A stretch of 64,000 nucleotides of DNA from Isoetes taiwanensis (GCA_021234155.1 JAJEKV010000026.1:4587713-4651712), one strand, 5' to 3'. Positions 13,312 to 26,479 are shown, numbered from the stretch's first letter. Program-made: numbers and translations. Notes: generated from the letters alone by a model not told the origin.

Positions 13312-14340
13312 TAAAGCTATGCAGAAAAGGGCAGCATTTGATACTGAATTCGAAACTGTAAATTTGAGAAACAGGAATTTCACATTGGGTTCGATGCAGA
13401 GAAGAGAAGACTGAACCAGAAATATTTGAGGGGGCGTATGAAGAGGGAACGAATCTGGAAATACCGTTTGAAAGCAAAGCCTTGGGAGCTCTTTTTGAAT
13501 ACCTGTCTCGTTGAATTTAGCAATTATTTCAGTCACTCCAATCAAGTGCTTTGCATGTCATTAACAACCATGCAATAATTGGGTTGGAACCTACAACCAT
13601 TCGACTTCCATTGTTCCTTAATGGAATTAAAAAATGGTCTTTACAACTGTAGCAAGGCAGTAGTTATTCATTATTTTCTGGGCGCCTGATCAAAGCATTA
13701 TAAAACTAATCAAAGCATAATATTGGGCATATTTAAGGGCATATGTTTGTATGGCCTTCAAATTAAGACTAATTGATTGTCAAAGATATTCTGGTTCCAG
13801 CATGAAAGCTTAGTTTATTACTATCAGCGATGGCATGAATTACCATTCCAATCCGTCAAGGCTAGTCAATGTAAATGCCTGATGTTGTTGAGTTTATTAA
13901 AAGTATCCGACAACCAAAAGACTTATTGATGTAAGCCACCAAGGATAGAAATTCCACTTTTCTCTAACCTATGCCACCAAAAATTTGAAGCCCAAAAATC
14001 ACACACCACACACTATAAACTTTGAATATCTCTGCCCACTTACACGTTGAGCTCACACATGCATGAGCCACATTGTTTTTTTGGTCTATTTTTGTCGAAC
14101 ACTACAATCTATCTACCTTATTGATGCATGATGTGTCAACTTATAAGTTGCCAATGTCATTAGATAACCGGCATAAAGCATTTTGCAAAAATATGCATAA
14201 TTACTATAAATGTAAATGCATTAAAAGTTCTAACTGTTTAATTATTTAATTAATGCAAGTATCTTTGAAGCACCAAGAGCTTTCCTAGATTTAAGTTTTA
14301 TTTCCTTACAAAAAAAGGGTATTTAATTTTATCATCTATT
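13312..14340. other. AT-rich, no gene recognised
   Basis: Long overlapping minus-strand ORFs near the left edge (13010-13545) overlap the Helitron 5' segment and look like by-products of it. Nothing else coding is evident. Confidence 0.35.
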
Positions 14341-14408
14341 TATAGCATATTTAAGTTTGATAAACATAGCCTTTTATAGCATATTTAAGTTTGATAAACA
14401 TAGCCTTT
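14341..14408. repeat. 34-bp tandem duplication
   Basis: Two copies of a unit starting TATAGCATATTTAAGTTTGA at 14341 and 14375. Confidence 0.9.
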
Positions 14409-14900
14409 GAGACTTCTGTAATGGTTTGCAGCTCATTGATGTTAATGAATAAAATTTGTTTGAAGGGTCACCTCAATAGACTACCCCATATTTATGCCTA
14501 TCCATATATCTACAGGAGTTATTGTATTCCATTTGCATGAAGGCGTGAAATGCCAGCACAATATGGCGTAAGTAATGAGAAAAAAATAATGTTCAGTGCA
14601 GATTTATAACCCTTGGAAAAAAATATTGTTCAGTGCAAACTTATAGCCCTTGCAAGGTACGCATACCAGAATGATGAACAAAGGCAATGATATAGGTTTT
14701 TACAATTGCTCTTATTTAGACAACCCATTCTTATCAGGCACTTCAAAAGCATTTAGAAAATGTACCTTGTGCAGACATGAAAGCTTCGCCAAAACATGCA
14801 TTAGAATATTCACATTTGACGATCTTCTAATTGTAGATCATTCTGGCCAATTCCTCTTCCAAAGTGGAGGTAGTCAAGAGTTGCGCATGACTGTTTGAGA

Positions 14901-15155
14901 GAAAAACTTGCTGCCATACCCAAGTAGATAAGACCGTTTGGGAATAAAGATTGTTGCCATATATCCTGCCCTTGATGAACAATGATCTCCATGTCATATA
15001 TTAATAGCATTCAATCAATAGAGAAGTATCTGAAAAAACTTGCTGCCATACCCAAGCTAGATAAGATCGTTTGGGAATAAACATTATTGCCATATCCTGC
15101 CCTTGATGAACAATGATCTCCATGGCACATATTAATAGCATTCAATAGCAAGAAG
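14901..15155. repeat. 131-bp tandem duplication
   Basis: The unit containing CTTGCTGCCATACCCAAG at 14908 recurs 131 bp downstream with a few differences. It ends near TTAATAGCATTCAAT in both copies. Confidence 0.9.
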
Positions 15156-16790
15156 GCTCTTCTATTTGACTGCTCACATCCTCTGCACTGTATGTAGCAT
15201 GCCATGCTCACCTCTTCTATAACCATTTATGTAAACCCAGAATATTAAACCCAGAACATTAAACTTGGGGGTATACGCAGATTTAGATTTGCATGTATCT
15301 AAAGATGTGTCCCCAGCAACCAGCATTTGAAGAAGTTGAAGCTGGAGAAGTAAAATGCAACCTAAATGAGTTCCGTCTGTATCCTTTGTTTCGTTCCTGA
15401 AGAAAAAGCAGACGGATTAAGAGAAGGCAATAATTTACGGCAAGAATCACTAAAGAAAATGAAAAACTTACCTGCATGTCAAACCTGAAGCTCCAGCCTG
15501 CTATCTGGGTTTTTTTGCTTTTCTGCTGCAAACAGATGATCAAAGCTTGCATGATGTTTATTCAAAAAAAAAATTTTGAAATGGCATGAGTTAGAGTCTA
15601 AAAACCCTGTGAGGATGAAGCCGAGCTTTGGCCACCGTGAATCCTAATATTTGAATCCTGGTCCTGAGACAAACCTGCATCAAAGAACAGAAAACATGCG
15701 GACGAAATAGAAACTCGTAATACCTGGAATGGAGTAGAATGGAATAGCAGCAGACGGATCTTGCTATTACTTACCAGAAAAACGAAATGGATAGATAAGC
15801 AAAAAGAACCGTCATGTGCAATCGCTTCAAAAATTATCTCCGAGAATCCGGTACCTATTTACAAAAAAATGGCGAATGACAACCACATTTGGTTCTAATC
15901 TTGATTTTTGCCAGAGCCGCTAGCTATGGCAGCGCTTGGGTTCCAAAAGATGATGAAAGTTGGAGAGAAATCCGCTGCCATATCTCAGCTCATTAACTGT
16001 AACAGTAACCCACCGCCCACCACTCTTCATGAAGAGGAAAAACGATCAGAGAAAAAAAAAAAGAGATAATCTCAGCTGCATAAGCTCGATCTGCTCCGAT
16101 CTCCTCATTAGCCTCTGGCCGATCAAAAGGGATCGTGAAGGTAAGAGAAAGAGAGATTAGGGTGGGAATAACGCAAAAAAAGATCCGGTCATATTATAAC
16201 CCAAGGAATCTACCATGCCTTCTTCAACAGTGCTGGATTCTGAACTTCTAAGAGTGCAAAGATGAATCATGTAGAAAGGAGTGCACCATATGAATAAACC
16301 GTAAATGTGAGAAAGGGTTTGCCTCCGCCATGATTGCTTGAAGCACTTTGCTAGCTCAGGAAAACAAACGCTCTCCTTTTCTTTGCCGGAACAACTTTTA
16401 AATTTGCGAAAGCGCCTTAGAAACTCTGGATTACCACAGATTATTGCAGAAGTAGGCCTAACCGCCACAATGCTGAGACCTGCAGAAGAGCGGGCAAGCA
16501 CCTCTTTAAGGCATCCATTGCCACGTTAAAAACAAAAAAAGCCACAACAATAAGAAAAAAGAATGAAGCAGCATACTTGCCTGCGCTCGGCTATGGCGGA
16601 TAGGGCGGCGGACAGAAAATTCTGTAGAATAGGAAAAGCAAGGTAACAATGCCGGAGTTGGCTATGGCAATTGGCATCGGAACGAAGGAGCAGCTGATTC
16701 AAACTCCGCTATGCATTAAAACCCAGCCGACCATCGTCAAAGAGAATTTCCTCTCCCGAAAAATTAGCGGCCTGAGCTTTAAAAAAAAAC
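15156..16790. other. Helitron interior, no assignable gene
   Basis: Probably body of the minus-strand Helitron that starts at 16928. The longest ORF (16501-16157, minus, 114 residues) starts with ATG but matches nothing I know. Confidence 0.3.
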
Positions 16791-16796
16791 ACTCAT

Positions 16797-16928
16797 TTCG
16801 TATGATTTGAAGGCAAGGGGAAAGAGTGCCAGAAAGAAGGCATTTGGCCGGAAAAAGCGTTACATCCGGCGCCGGAAAGGGCACACCGGCATCAGCAAGA
16901 TACCCCAAAAACTTTTTAAATAAGTAGA
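16797..16928 (-). mobile_element. Helitron 5' terminal segment, abutting a second Helitron
   Basis: On the minus strand it starts at 16928 with TCTACTTATTTAAAAAG. The first 130 bp or so closely match the first 160 bp of the Helitron starting at 23882, including the block TTCGTATGATTTGAAGGCAA in plus orientation. The element runs left. The base immediately right (16929) is the last base of the neighbouring Helitron. Confidence 0.7.
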
Positions 16929-16958
16929 CTAGTAAATGTGTGCCCGGCGTTGCCGGGC
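16929..16958 (-). repeat. Helitron 3' hairpin plus CTAG (minus)
   Basis: CTAG at 16929-16932 and GCCCGGC-GTT-GCCGGGC at 16942-16958 as written on the plus strand. On the minus strand this is hairpin, spacer, CTAG. Confidence 0.75.
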
Positions 16959-19900
16959 TAATGTCCTGACGTGTGTTTTTCCTTGGCATCTAACCTTTTC
17001 CTTGATCAACCTTCAAGAACCCACATCACAACAATCTTTATAGGGGCCTTCAATCGGTGTAGAAACCATCAATGATGAATTTCAAATCAGCATGTCTACA
17101 GTTTATGTTGATCAACCTTTAATTTCCATGCTGATTTTCATTGCCGCTGCTGCGCTGCCTTGTCCTCTACCAGGATGCATTCGAACATTCACACGAACAG
17201 GAAAAGGCTCCTAAAGTGTATGCAAGCTAATCTTTACAAACGTGTAAAACAACCAGTTCCATAACATGTCATTCAAGATCTGAAGGGGTTAGACAAAGAC
17301 ATGTGTGGAGTATGAATGCAGGCTGGGCATTCTACCTCACAAACCATGCATATAATCTGTTAGCAATATATAAACCATGCATAATCCTAAGGACAATGTC
17401 ATATGTAAAACCAGTGCCACTGGAGAAGAGAACATTTCTAAAATTTAATCGTGCAAGTTTTTTGTGAAAACGGAGTGGAAAACGGAAGGAAAAAGTTGTG
17501 GCCATGCATCCGCAGGTTCAAAGATAGGTTATTTGCTCCTACAAACTAAAATAAATGCAGAAACCTTTGAAAATAAACCTGGGCCCAAGCGTTACAACAC
17601 GTCCAAACCCTGCACTGCTTAGTATATAGGAAATAAGAGCTTCAAAACGAAATGCTCACAATGACAATGGCAATAAAATGCTCAATGATTTGCACCTAAT
17701 CTTTTTCTTCTTCTGATATTTCGAAGCCTAATCCTTTCAACTAAGTTGCTGCAAAAAAACCATAGAGGATGACTTCAGAGAAATCATGGAAGACAGAGGA
17801 AAAGCCCCCGCCATGATCTTCCTGTTAATTTATGTGCTAATTTATGGTAACAGATCAAAAAACACAGTCAAGTTTTTTCAAATGCATGTGATGCTCTCTA
17901 CATGAAGCTTATGAAGGTTGCAAAGGTGTCTCTTTCTAGAAGCAGCTATTATTTGGTAATTGGTACAACAATCATATTGCTATGTTGCAATATGGAACCT
18001 GTATGGAAGGCTCCAGTGGCCCAATTAATTCCATGTACTATGTTGTTTCGATAAAACCTCTATGTATTTCATATAAAAATCCAATTTTTTTATAGAAACA
18101 GCTCCTCAAATAAAGCTTATCTCAAATCTACAAAACCGTTTGTTTCTTTTTATTTAAAGTTATTATATGAGGATCACTACAACCAGAAAACAAATGGGAT
18201 TTATATGTGAAAGAGATTCCTTACCTTGACGGAGTATCATGAAGAGATGCAGATGCTCAATACCTTCTTTGGCAGCAGCACATCCCTCGACTGAAATGGC
18301 TTGCCTATAAAACAACGTACATTAAAATAGTCAAACGAACTGGTCCAGAGAGCTCAATAGAATAAAAAAATCTGCAGATGTCAAAGATGAGTGGCCTTGC
18401 ATAAGTGGGCCTGGTTCCTCTCTACCGAGTAAGCATTTTGAGCAAAACTTGTACATGTGCAGTTAGGGTACTTGTCAGCCCCTGCTTTAAGCTGCCTCTA
18501 GGCGATTCACTCATAACCCTAAAGCAAATGAAGATTGAGAGGGCATGTCATGTACCTGGCATTAGATGATCTTTGGCGCTTCACTGAATGCAGTTTGGGT
18601 TGCCAGATCTTGTGCCATTTCAAAGCTTAGAAATATTGGACAATGGAGAGATCATTGGGCGTTGGAGCAAGAAAAATAGCAAGCAATATTCTTTTGCAAC
18701 TTTAATGCTTAAATGTAAAGAATGAAGATTCAAAAATTCTTATGGCACAACAAAGAAACGTCATTCTTTAGATCTACGAACATGCTACAATGTGACTCGA
18801 GCAGAATATCATAAACCTCTCCATTCCTTTCTTAAGGAACTGTGTGCATTTAGGGAGGTTCATCAGTCTCCATTAACAGACCATAGCCATCATCACACTC
18901 GTTAAAGAGTTTGTTAAAGAGTTTGGACACCTGGGAATATATCCACTGATTTCTCCACTAAATCGATTTCAAAAGCCACAAGTCTGCAAAACATCATAAC
19001 TGCAAGCAAGTTAGATCAGGAACATTAAAGAGAAAAACAACATTGCTTAAAATAGAACAACATTTGTTAGCTCAAATGCAACTCGTATTGTTATACATAA
19101 AGGTTTTCAGCCCTTATCCCTTACTGGAGGCTTCCATTCATCCATTTAAATATGGTAAATGGTGGCTGAGAAAAGGAAAGGGCCCGAAGGATGTTTTGTT
19201 ACATACAATAGCATGTGAGAATCATAGAAACTGGGCCTCTGTTAATAGGTGACATATTGAAGTAAAAGAAAATTATTACCTACATAGCTTTGGTCACATG
19301 CACGCGAGCCCAATCACAACATGTTCTTGTTGTTTGGAAGAAAGACCTACCATAATGCTATGACAAAGAGAATACATCTCCATGATCACAGGACTTTTGA
19401 ACAAATAATCGAAGACATTTCCCTGCTATACATAGAATGTTTATAGTAGAGCAATAGAACGGTATATTAAGAGAATCAATCCTGAAACAACAATACCTTT
19501 TAACATTTTTGAGCTTATCCACGATTATTATTACTCCAGTCCACCTTTTATTCTTTCCTTACCTTCCATGCAATTCAAACTTGGTACCTCAATTCTAGTT
19601 TGTGGCATACATTGTACAACTTTACCAAGTTCTAGCATGACCTTTACCAAGGAATCATCTACAACGTAATGTATGAAGTTGCAGACACCTATATAAACAT
19701 CAAATAGTAAAGAAAAATTCTAAATGTTAAGAAACATACCTCTTATGCGAGAGAAGCTTAGATTTGAAGCTATGAGAGACCTCGAGAATATTATTTCCTA
19801 ACCTCCCATTTACAAACACAAAATAAAAAAAAAAAAAACTCTTTAGAGCTTAGCTCTTTTACGCATCTACGATGGAACTCATGAATTTGATAATGGAAAA

Positions 19901-20593
19901 ATGTGACTTTCATTTTGCCTTGTTGATCAAGAAACGAGGAAGAGCGGTACACGGTATGAGCGGTCCATGAAGGAATGGCATAAAGCTGCCCCATCGAACT
20001 CCCATCTCTAACCATGGTCATTGCCTTCATCAATCGAAAAATCTCAGAAAAACTATTAGGGTTCTATTGAGAAGCAAAAGTACCTGGTTAAAGACTACCT
20101 GAAATGCAAACGGGTCGAAACATAGAATCGAATGCAAGAGCTTAAGAAGTCAGACGATTCTTCTTGAACCCTAAGCCACCACGATTTTCCTTCCATGAGC
20201 AAGGCAGGAGCTGTAAACGGCAAGAATTAGAAGTGGAATCAAACCTCTTGAAGATCGGAAGGGAATAAAAATCATTTCCGGCCACTCTTAATAAAAATCG
20301 GCTTAAAAGAATGTCAAACATCCAGGAAAGCAAAGCTGGAGCATAGAATACAAAATATCAAATCATTTAAGAAAATATATCCAGAGAAGAGGTCCTATCA
20401 GAGGGAATACAAAGTAGCAAATAGTATAAGAAAGCATTTTGTGGGTCCTTAACCTGCTGCAGAGATCAAATCCATGACAAAATGCCACGAAGTAAAAGGA
20501 GGTCGAAGGCAGAGAAGATCGCATAGCAACCCGTTTAAGAAAGCCTTTTTTCGGAGAAGAGCTGGGATCCCAATTCTACAAAACTGCAAGAAA

Positions 20594-20645
20594 AAGGGAA
20601 GATACTGTAAACGTCAAAAACCAAGCAAGAAACCCACAGCAGCGA
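20594..20645. repeat. Internal repeat, copy A (partner at 23236-23287)
   Basis: About 52 bp starting AAGGGAAGATACTGTAAACG and ending near CCCACAGCAGCGA is repeated nearly perfectly 2.6 kb away within the same Helitron. Next to copy B part of the unit is duplicated again at 23217-23237. Confidence 0.85.
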
Positions 20646-23235
20646 GCAGAATTACCATTGTGCTCTTATATGATGCATAAAATAGGCATTGGAGAGGGGT
20701 TGCTGGATCAGAGGAAATTTTTTGGCTTTCTTGCAAGCATTCAAGCTGCCTTTTGAAAAGTATAGCTCCAAAGGTGAGTTTAGAGAAAATGGATTTCTGC
20801 AAAGATGCCACAGCCTGTTAAGTGTAATATGGCTTTTAAAAATAACAGCTATATTAGGATGAATGCATTGTGTCACCCTGCATAATGCATAAAAAACCAA
20901 AGGTAAATACTGCATTCAAAGACCGGTTTAAATAAAGCGACAAATCCAATTCCACATACATACATCATGTGTTGCTCCCAATCTTAGCCCATGCTCTGCA
21001 ACAAATCAAAATGGGCTACAAAGATTCAGGTTCAGTGTATTAAGAGAATCTAAAAAATACATGTGGGATGTTATACATTTCTTACATGTACACTACAGGG
21101 AAGTACACAGCATAGCTTTCTGGATAACATTGACATTCGATGATACCAAGCTATTTTTCAGTAATATATCACAGTCATTATGACCTGCAAAACCACAAAA
21201 ATCATGAGAAATAATTTTGTACAAATAATGCAGAAGAGTCAAGCAAAACAAAAATTCCTTAGATAAGTGGATATACTACCTCTATGCACCATTTGAATCA
21301 TAGAATGCATGCATATGCATTTCTTTCCATTATCATAAGAATTTGAGTCCAACAAACTCCCATGCAAACATAGTATGAATCACTAAAACGAAAAAGAATA
21401 GATCTCATATGCATGCCTTCAAAATGAAGGACGTATGATACTTCTGAAGCAAGTATCCAGCATTGAACACCGTTTGAAGCTGAAAAAAGAGGCGACTACA
21501 TAAAGTATTTCTGTGAAACACATTGCAAGCAACACTAAGCAAAACATTGAAGGAAATCGAAACTCCAAATTTCTAAATAGTTGATTTAAAGTCCAGCTTA
21601 TTAAACCTATGCTGGGCATAGATTAAATGCATACATACCTGGTATTTCTGCTTTAATCATAAAAAGTAACCCTTCCATCAGTTTGGTGGCAGTATATTGG
21701 TATTTCCACTTTAATCATAAAAAAAGTGGCTAATATTCTGCAAATGCCTTGAAATCTGTTAGACAACAATACTGAGCAATTTGTATAAACCTTGTTCATG
21801 GACATGCATTGGCAACTCTGCGTCACGCACATGTACTCTGCAAACAAAAACAAACAGAATAACAAACTATGAAATATTGGAAAGGAACCAATATAGACTA
21901 ACACAAACGTTTCAAGAAAAAAGAATGGGAGGAAAATATGTGTAACCTTTCCTTTCAGAGGCAGAAAATCCGATGTCTTTGGCAGTAGATATGCCTTTCA
22001 AATGGCTTAGCAGAACAGATACGAATCATTGAATGTAAAAAGATTAACGTCTTGCTTGTTTGTTGCCAAAACTCCTCTAGAGCCTACGAAATATGGCTTC
22101 AACATGTTAGCAAAGCAAGAACGGTCAAAAAAAAATAGAGGGATGAATAAAACCAGAGGGATGAATAAAACCTGAACTGCAAGGAATGGCCACCATAATC
22201 TAAAGTAAGGAACTGCAAGGAATGGAATGGCTGCTCTCCACTGCAAAAAATATATATGCAGCATTTCCATTGCCTTTTCCTAAATCTCACATCAAAAAAA
22301 GCCACTTTCCATTTCAATCTGCTCAAAGCCGCACCTTAAAGCCGCTGTCACCTCTGCCCAGAGCTCAGACATTCTTGCTATCACAAAAACATCTTTCGCC
22401 AAAAATGACACCTCCAGCATAAATGAGATCAAATCATGGAGTGCCTCACCTCCAGTAGAATGATTCTAAACCAACACTTGGAAGCCAAGAACGACCTGTT
22501 GCTCTTGTTTATCTGCATTAAGAAACAAACCAACAAATATTAGGCATCTTCATGATTGATAGGGCATTCAATTTAAAAGTAAACTTTACAAAACTGTGAT
22601 ATTGATGCTCTTCGCCAACAGGCAAGTAAAATCAGTTATTTTGCGTTTTACACATAAAAACATACTGTTCTTCGTGCATATGAGATCAAATAATGATAAG
22701 ATCGTACCCTTTCCTAGACGTTGTTGCTGCAAAGATGCACGAAGGAGTACGAAATCCACCAGGATATGAGCAGAAATATGCCCACAAAATGGTAGAAGAA
22801 AGAAGAGGAAAGACAGATCTGTTGAAAGAACACATGTTGCCGCCGAAACTGTTTAAGACTCCATACCCTGAATCTTAAAACCCTGATCTTAAAACCCTGA
22901 ATCTGCCACCTCCTCATGGCCGGATTGAGGAGGAGGAAAAAAGTTCATCTGCTAGTCATCTCCCTTTCATTGCCATTAGCTCACTTTGCTTGCCAAAAAA
23001 TGCGATCTGCAGGAAAAAACCGGATTATTTAAGCCCCATTTGTTTGTATCAGAAAGTGGTGGAGCAGAATCCGGTCTCGGCTCTCACATTCAACATCGCC
23101 GGAGTGCAAGAAACCATCGGACCATAGCGAGGGCTGGATGTGTTGCCTAATTGCCGCCGGGCACACGTTAACCGACGGGCACCGCCCACAACCAAGAGAG
23201 ATAAAGTTGCTGCCGGAAAGATACTGTAAACGTCA

Positions 23236-23287
23236 AAAGGGAAGATACTGTAAACGTCAAAAACCAAGCAAGAAACCCACAGCAGCG
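23236..23287. repeat. Internal repeat, copy B
   Basis: Partner of the unit at 20594-20645, inside the same Helitron. Confidence 0.85.
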
Positions 23288-23959
23288 AAAAAGTAAAGAA
23301 ATTTGCAGTCTGATCCACAAACTTTATAAATGCCGATTAACCTGCACCTGCACCGTCTCCAACTCATACAAAGATAAGCCCAGCGATCGCTCCAGCTCCA
23401 AACTCCCTCCAATTTAACGACTGAAAAAGTTTTAATCTGCCGGCCTACAGAAGCAAAGGCAAAATGAATCTTAATCTGCAAATCAAATGAAATCAAGGCA
23501 CGAGACATAGGAAGCAAAAAGGGAAAGAAAGAATAAAAAACCTAAAATGAAGTTTTGTTACAGCTCCAAGCTCCGGCTCTGAACTGAAGCTCCAAGCCCT
23601 ATTCCAAAATGTCAGCTCCACAACGGCCTCAAGCTTTTCTAGCACGAAGCCTAATAAGCAATGAGGCGGTTCAACCCGCCGGCTATCATCAAACTGAGAT
23701 CCACAACGTTCCCAAGAATTTCGTATGATTTGAAGGCAAGGGGAAAGAGTGCCGTAAAAAAGCGTTTTGGCCGGAAAACCCAAAAAGCGGCGTTACATTG
23801 CTGGAAAAAGCGTTATATCCGGCGGCCGGAAAGGGGACACCGGCATCAGCAAAAACCCCCAAAAACTTTTTAAGTAAGTAGATATGGTTGGATAAGTATT
23901 TAGGAGTGTAGCAAAATAGAACTCCTTACGTAGTCAACACTATTTCTTTTTATTTTTAG

Positions 23960-24292
23960 CTTCATTTACGTACTAGGCCATTTAAACCAGAGATATGTAT
24001 AACTGCACGATATGTGTCTGGAATGCTGTAGATGGGGGCCTTGTTGATTGCCTAACGTGCCATGACAAACAGGTAATCTCATACTATATTATCTGCTATA
24101 TATAGAGATTAATCTAGTATAAATTTTCTAACTGCCTTTCTTATTGTAGACATATATGCTAGACATACATCCTTATGCTCCAAGGATAGCCATGTGTGCT
24201 GGCTATGATGGATGGGTTATTATTGGGGATGTGAGTTTATCAGCTTTGCTTGGGCATAATATACAAACTTTTACTAACGTATTTTACAGATT
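23960..24292 (+). pseudogene. Fragment of a BRWD/PHIP-like WD40 gene
   Basis: Two exons are visible. The first ends at 24072 and contains TICVWNAVDGGLVDCL; an intron with GTAATC and TTGTAG ends follows. The second (24150-24230) reads TYMLDIHPYAPRIAMCAGYDG and ends at a GTGAGT donor. A third acceptor (TTTTACAG) lies at 24289. From memory this is the conserved WD-repeat stretch of plant bromodomain/WD-repeat proteins (…HPFNPRIAMSAGYDG…). Exon phases agree (both 0). The structural WD residues at the end of the repeat are damaged (IIGD) and the rest of the gene is missing, so this is a pseudogene fragment. A Helitron ends about 80 bp upstream and a LINE follows. Confidence 0.7.
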
Positions 24293-24990
24293 ATGGATAT
24301 CACAGAACAGGAGCTGCATTCTAATGAGCGCTTTGCTGCCTCTCTATGGGATGTGCCCACTCTTGCAAATCCCAAAACAGAGCACTACCACACGCAGGTT
24401 AATCCATCGCTTGAACATGGCCCCCACCAATATTTGAAGGCACACATCTCTACCAAGAAACGGAGAGCCATAGCTGCAATGAGAACAGGGTCCCACCGTC
24501 TCAGAATTGAGACAGGCCGTTGGGGTACGGATGGAGGGCAGGGAATCCCCCGGCATGATAGATTATGCCAGCGCTGTCACATGCAGATAGTAGAAGATGA
24601 ACACCATGCTCTACAGGAGTGTCCGGCATATGCAAACATCTGAGCCGCTCATGCCGATCTCAGATGCTCTGAGATAGCAATTCATCAACTGCTGGCTTCG
24701 CCAATGGTTGCACGTCTCGCATCCTACATTCTGCAAGTCTCCACCGTCAGAGAGTCCCTTACAGCACAGGAAATTTGAGCGCCCATATAGGGAATTTGAA
24801 CGCCTATTACAAGGGTTTTTCCTCCCACATGGGGGGTTTTTTCGTCCCAGTGGTAGAGACACATTGTATAGGGCTTTTGTGGCTTTCTTTTGTGTTTGGA
24901 TACTATCCTATATATTGTATGTCTATAACCGTCTCATAGGCCAGTTGGCCTCCGTGGACGTTAAAATATACTTCCTTCCTTCCTTCCTTC
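24293..24990 (+). mobile_element. LINE 3' fragment with CTTC-repeat tail
   Basis: An open frame from 24293 to 24643 encodes the C-terminal region of a non-LTR retrotransposon ORF2. It has a conserved IAAMRTGSHRLRIETGRWG block, then a Cys/His cluster (LCQRCHMQ ... EDEHHALQECPAY) known from LINE proteins. After the stop comes about 350 bp of 3' UTR including GGCCAGTTGGCCTCCGTGGACG, ending in (CTTC)n at 24971-24990. The same UTR end and tail occur at 41,953 and 49,355. The 5' portion with endonuclease and reverse transcriptase is absent, as is usual for truncated insertions. Confidence 0.75.
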
Positions 24991-26151
24991 ACGTCACAGC
25001 AAAATTCTATGCTATGAAACCATGCACCTACATCATCACCAATAACATCATTTCCATGCTTGCTTAGTGTTATGAAGGATTTTCATCTCATCCATCACAG
25101 GATCCTTAGCAATAGGAACTTGGTTTTAGAGCAGAATTGACTATTGTTGGACATCTTGAAATATTTTATTTAACGTTTGAATGACAACAATATCATCATC
25201 ACCCTACATGACAACCTGTAAATTCCCCCTTAGCAAGGTCATTAAATTTTGATGAAGGAACCAAAGTGTCCGAGGTACAAGACATATCTAAGACTATCTT
25301 TCAACCTATAAGCCCTAGATATTGCCACTATACTCGTTAAGATTAACTTGGATTATTCCTAATGTTTGGTAACTTTAAGTTCAGGTACTATGTTTGGGAC
25401 GTGAAAACTAAATTACAAACCCCCCTTTCTCTCTTAGACCTCGGGATAGATAACTTCTCCAAGAAGCTTTTTGTTTTTCTTCTTCGTTTCCAATAATCTG
25501 GAATGTTAATGACCTCGTTATCACTTGAAATGTCAATATCTCTGGCCCAATAACCAAATAATGGTTAGTGATCAAGAATCTATAGTTCTTATACCAAATG
25601 AAAAGCTCCTAGGGTGTTTAAACACTTGACAATCAAACATAGAGAGAAATAATTGAAAGTCACATAATAAATAATTATTTCCTGTAGGAGAACTTCAATA
25701 ACGCCACTCCCTTTTAAGGACCCCAACGACCTATTTTGATGCAAACAGGTGCACTGACGGCTTCAGAAATGGTTATGGATACAGCTTGGTTAAGCTGGAT
25801 GCTCAGATTCAATGCCTGCCCCAGCAGTCCTTGCCAAGATACAAACAATCTGGTCCAACACCACTATCACAGGGACATCCATGCAGTTGCCTTTAGGAAG
25901 CTGGGTATTACTCTTTGAGCTAGTGCTAGAGTCAACAGGTAACATTAATGTGACACTACCAGTGCCTGTCACAGTGCCTACTCACGTGGACAGGGTAGAC
26001 ATGTCCACACAGACCTCAATTGAGGAATTTTGGCGCAATGGATAGGCAAATATTCCCACTTCTGAGACATGTAAGTCTAGAGGATGATCATTACACACCG
26101 GCCCTGAACCTGCATTTCGTCAGTATTGAGGAACGAGCGGTTGTCTTGCTA
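24991..26151. other. No gene recognised
   Basis: AT-rich with overlapping short ORFs on both strands near 25736-26045. None belongs to a family I know. Confidence 0.35.
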
Positions 26152-26156
26152 TAGAT
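26152..26156. repeat. Target-site duplication TAGAT (left)
   Basis: TAGAT directly before the copia 5' LTR is repeated directly after the 3' LTR at 36663-36667, a perfect 5-bp duplication. Confidence 0.9.
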
Positions 26157-26352
26157 TGTTGGAAAGGATGATCTGGCATCCTTCCAGGATCGATGATCTG
26201 GCAACACAAGTCTGAAGAGTCACCACGCTACAGTCGTAACCGTTCACATTTTGTCTGTTCATATAGCTACAGTGGGGCTTGTCCACTGATATAGATTCAT
26301 CAATACAATTATCCATTGTGTTCTTATTCTCTCTGTTTCTGTAAATTCATCA
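26157..26352 (+). repeat. Copia 5' LTR
   Basis: 196 bp, TG...CA ends. It differs from the 3' LTR at only a handful of positions (for example CACCACGC versus CATCACGC). Confidence 0.95.
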
Positions 26353-26364
26353 TGGTATCAGAGC
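26353..26364 (+). promoter_or_regulatory. Primer-binding site, initiator tRNA-Met
   Basis: TGGTATCAGAGC immediately follows the 5' LTR. It is the standard plant retrotransposon site complementary to the 3' end of initiator tRNA-Met. Confidence 0.92.
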
Positions 26365-26479
26365 CCAGGTTGTAGCCTGGGCAGATTCCTGGGCAATAGG
26401 ATGGAGGATGCCAGTGCTGAGTCTGTCAGTGAGGAGGATGAACCACCAGAATCATGGGGTTCAGTTTTAGGGTGTTAGT

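Larger units (their letters stand above)
16929..23882 (-). mobile_element. Complete non-autonomous Helitron, about 7 kb
   Basis: Both ends are visible on the minus strand. The 5' end at 23882 begins TCTACTTACTTAAAAAG and is preceded by A. The 3' end has the hairpin at 16942-16958, a spacer and CTAG ending at 16929, followed by T. That T is the first base of the neighbouring Helitron's own TC end. The interior (6,954 bp) has many short ORFs but no Rep/helicase, so it would need an autonomous partner. It may carry captured gene pieces; I could not identify any. Confidence 0.7.

Noticed and set aside
13010-13545. Two overlapping minus-strand ORFs of 155 and 167 residues
   Set aside because: They overlap each other and the Helitron 5' end, have unusual composition and no known domain; likely chance.
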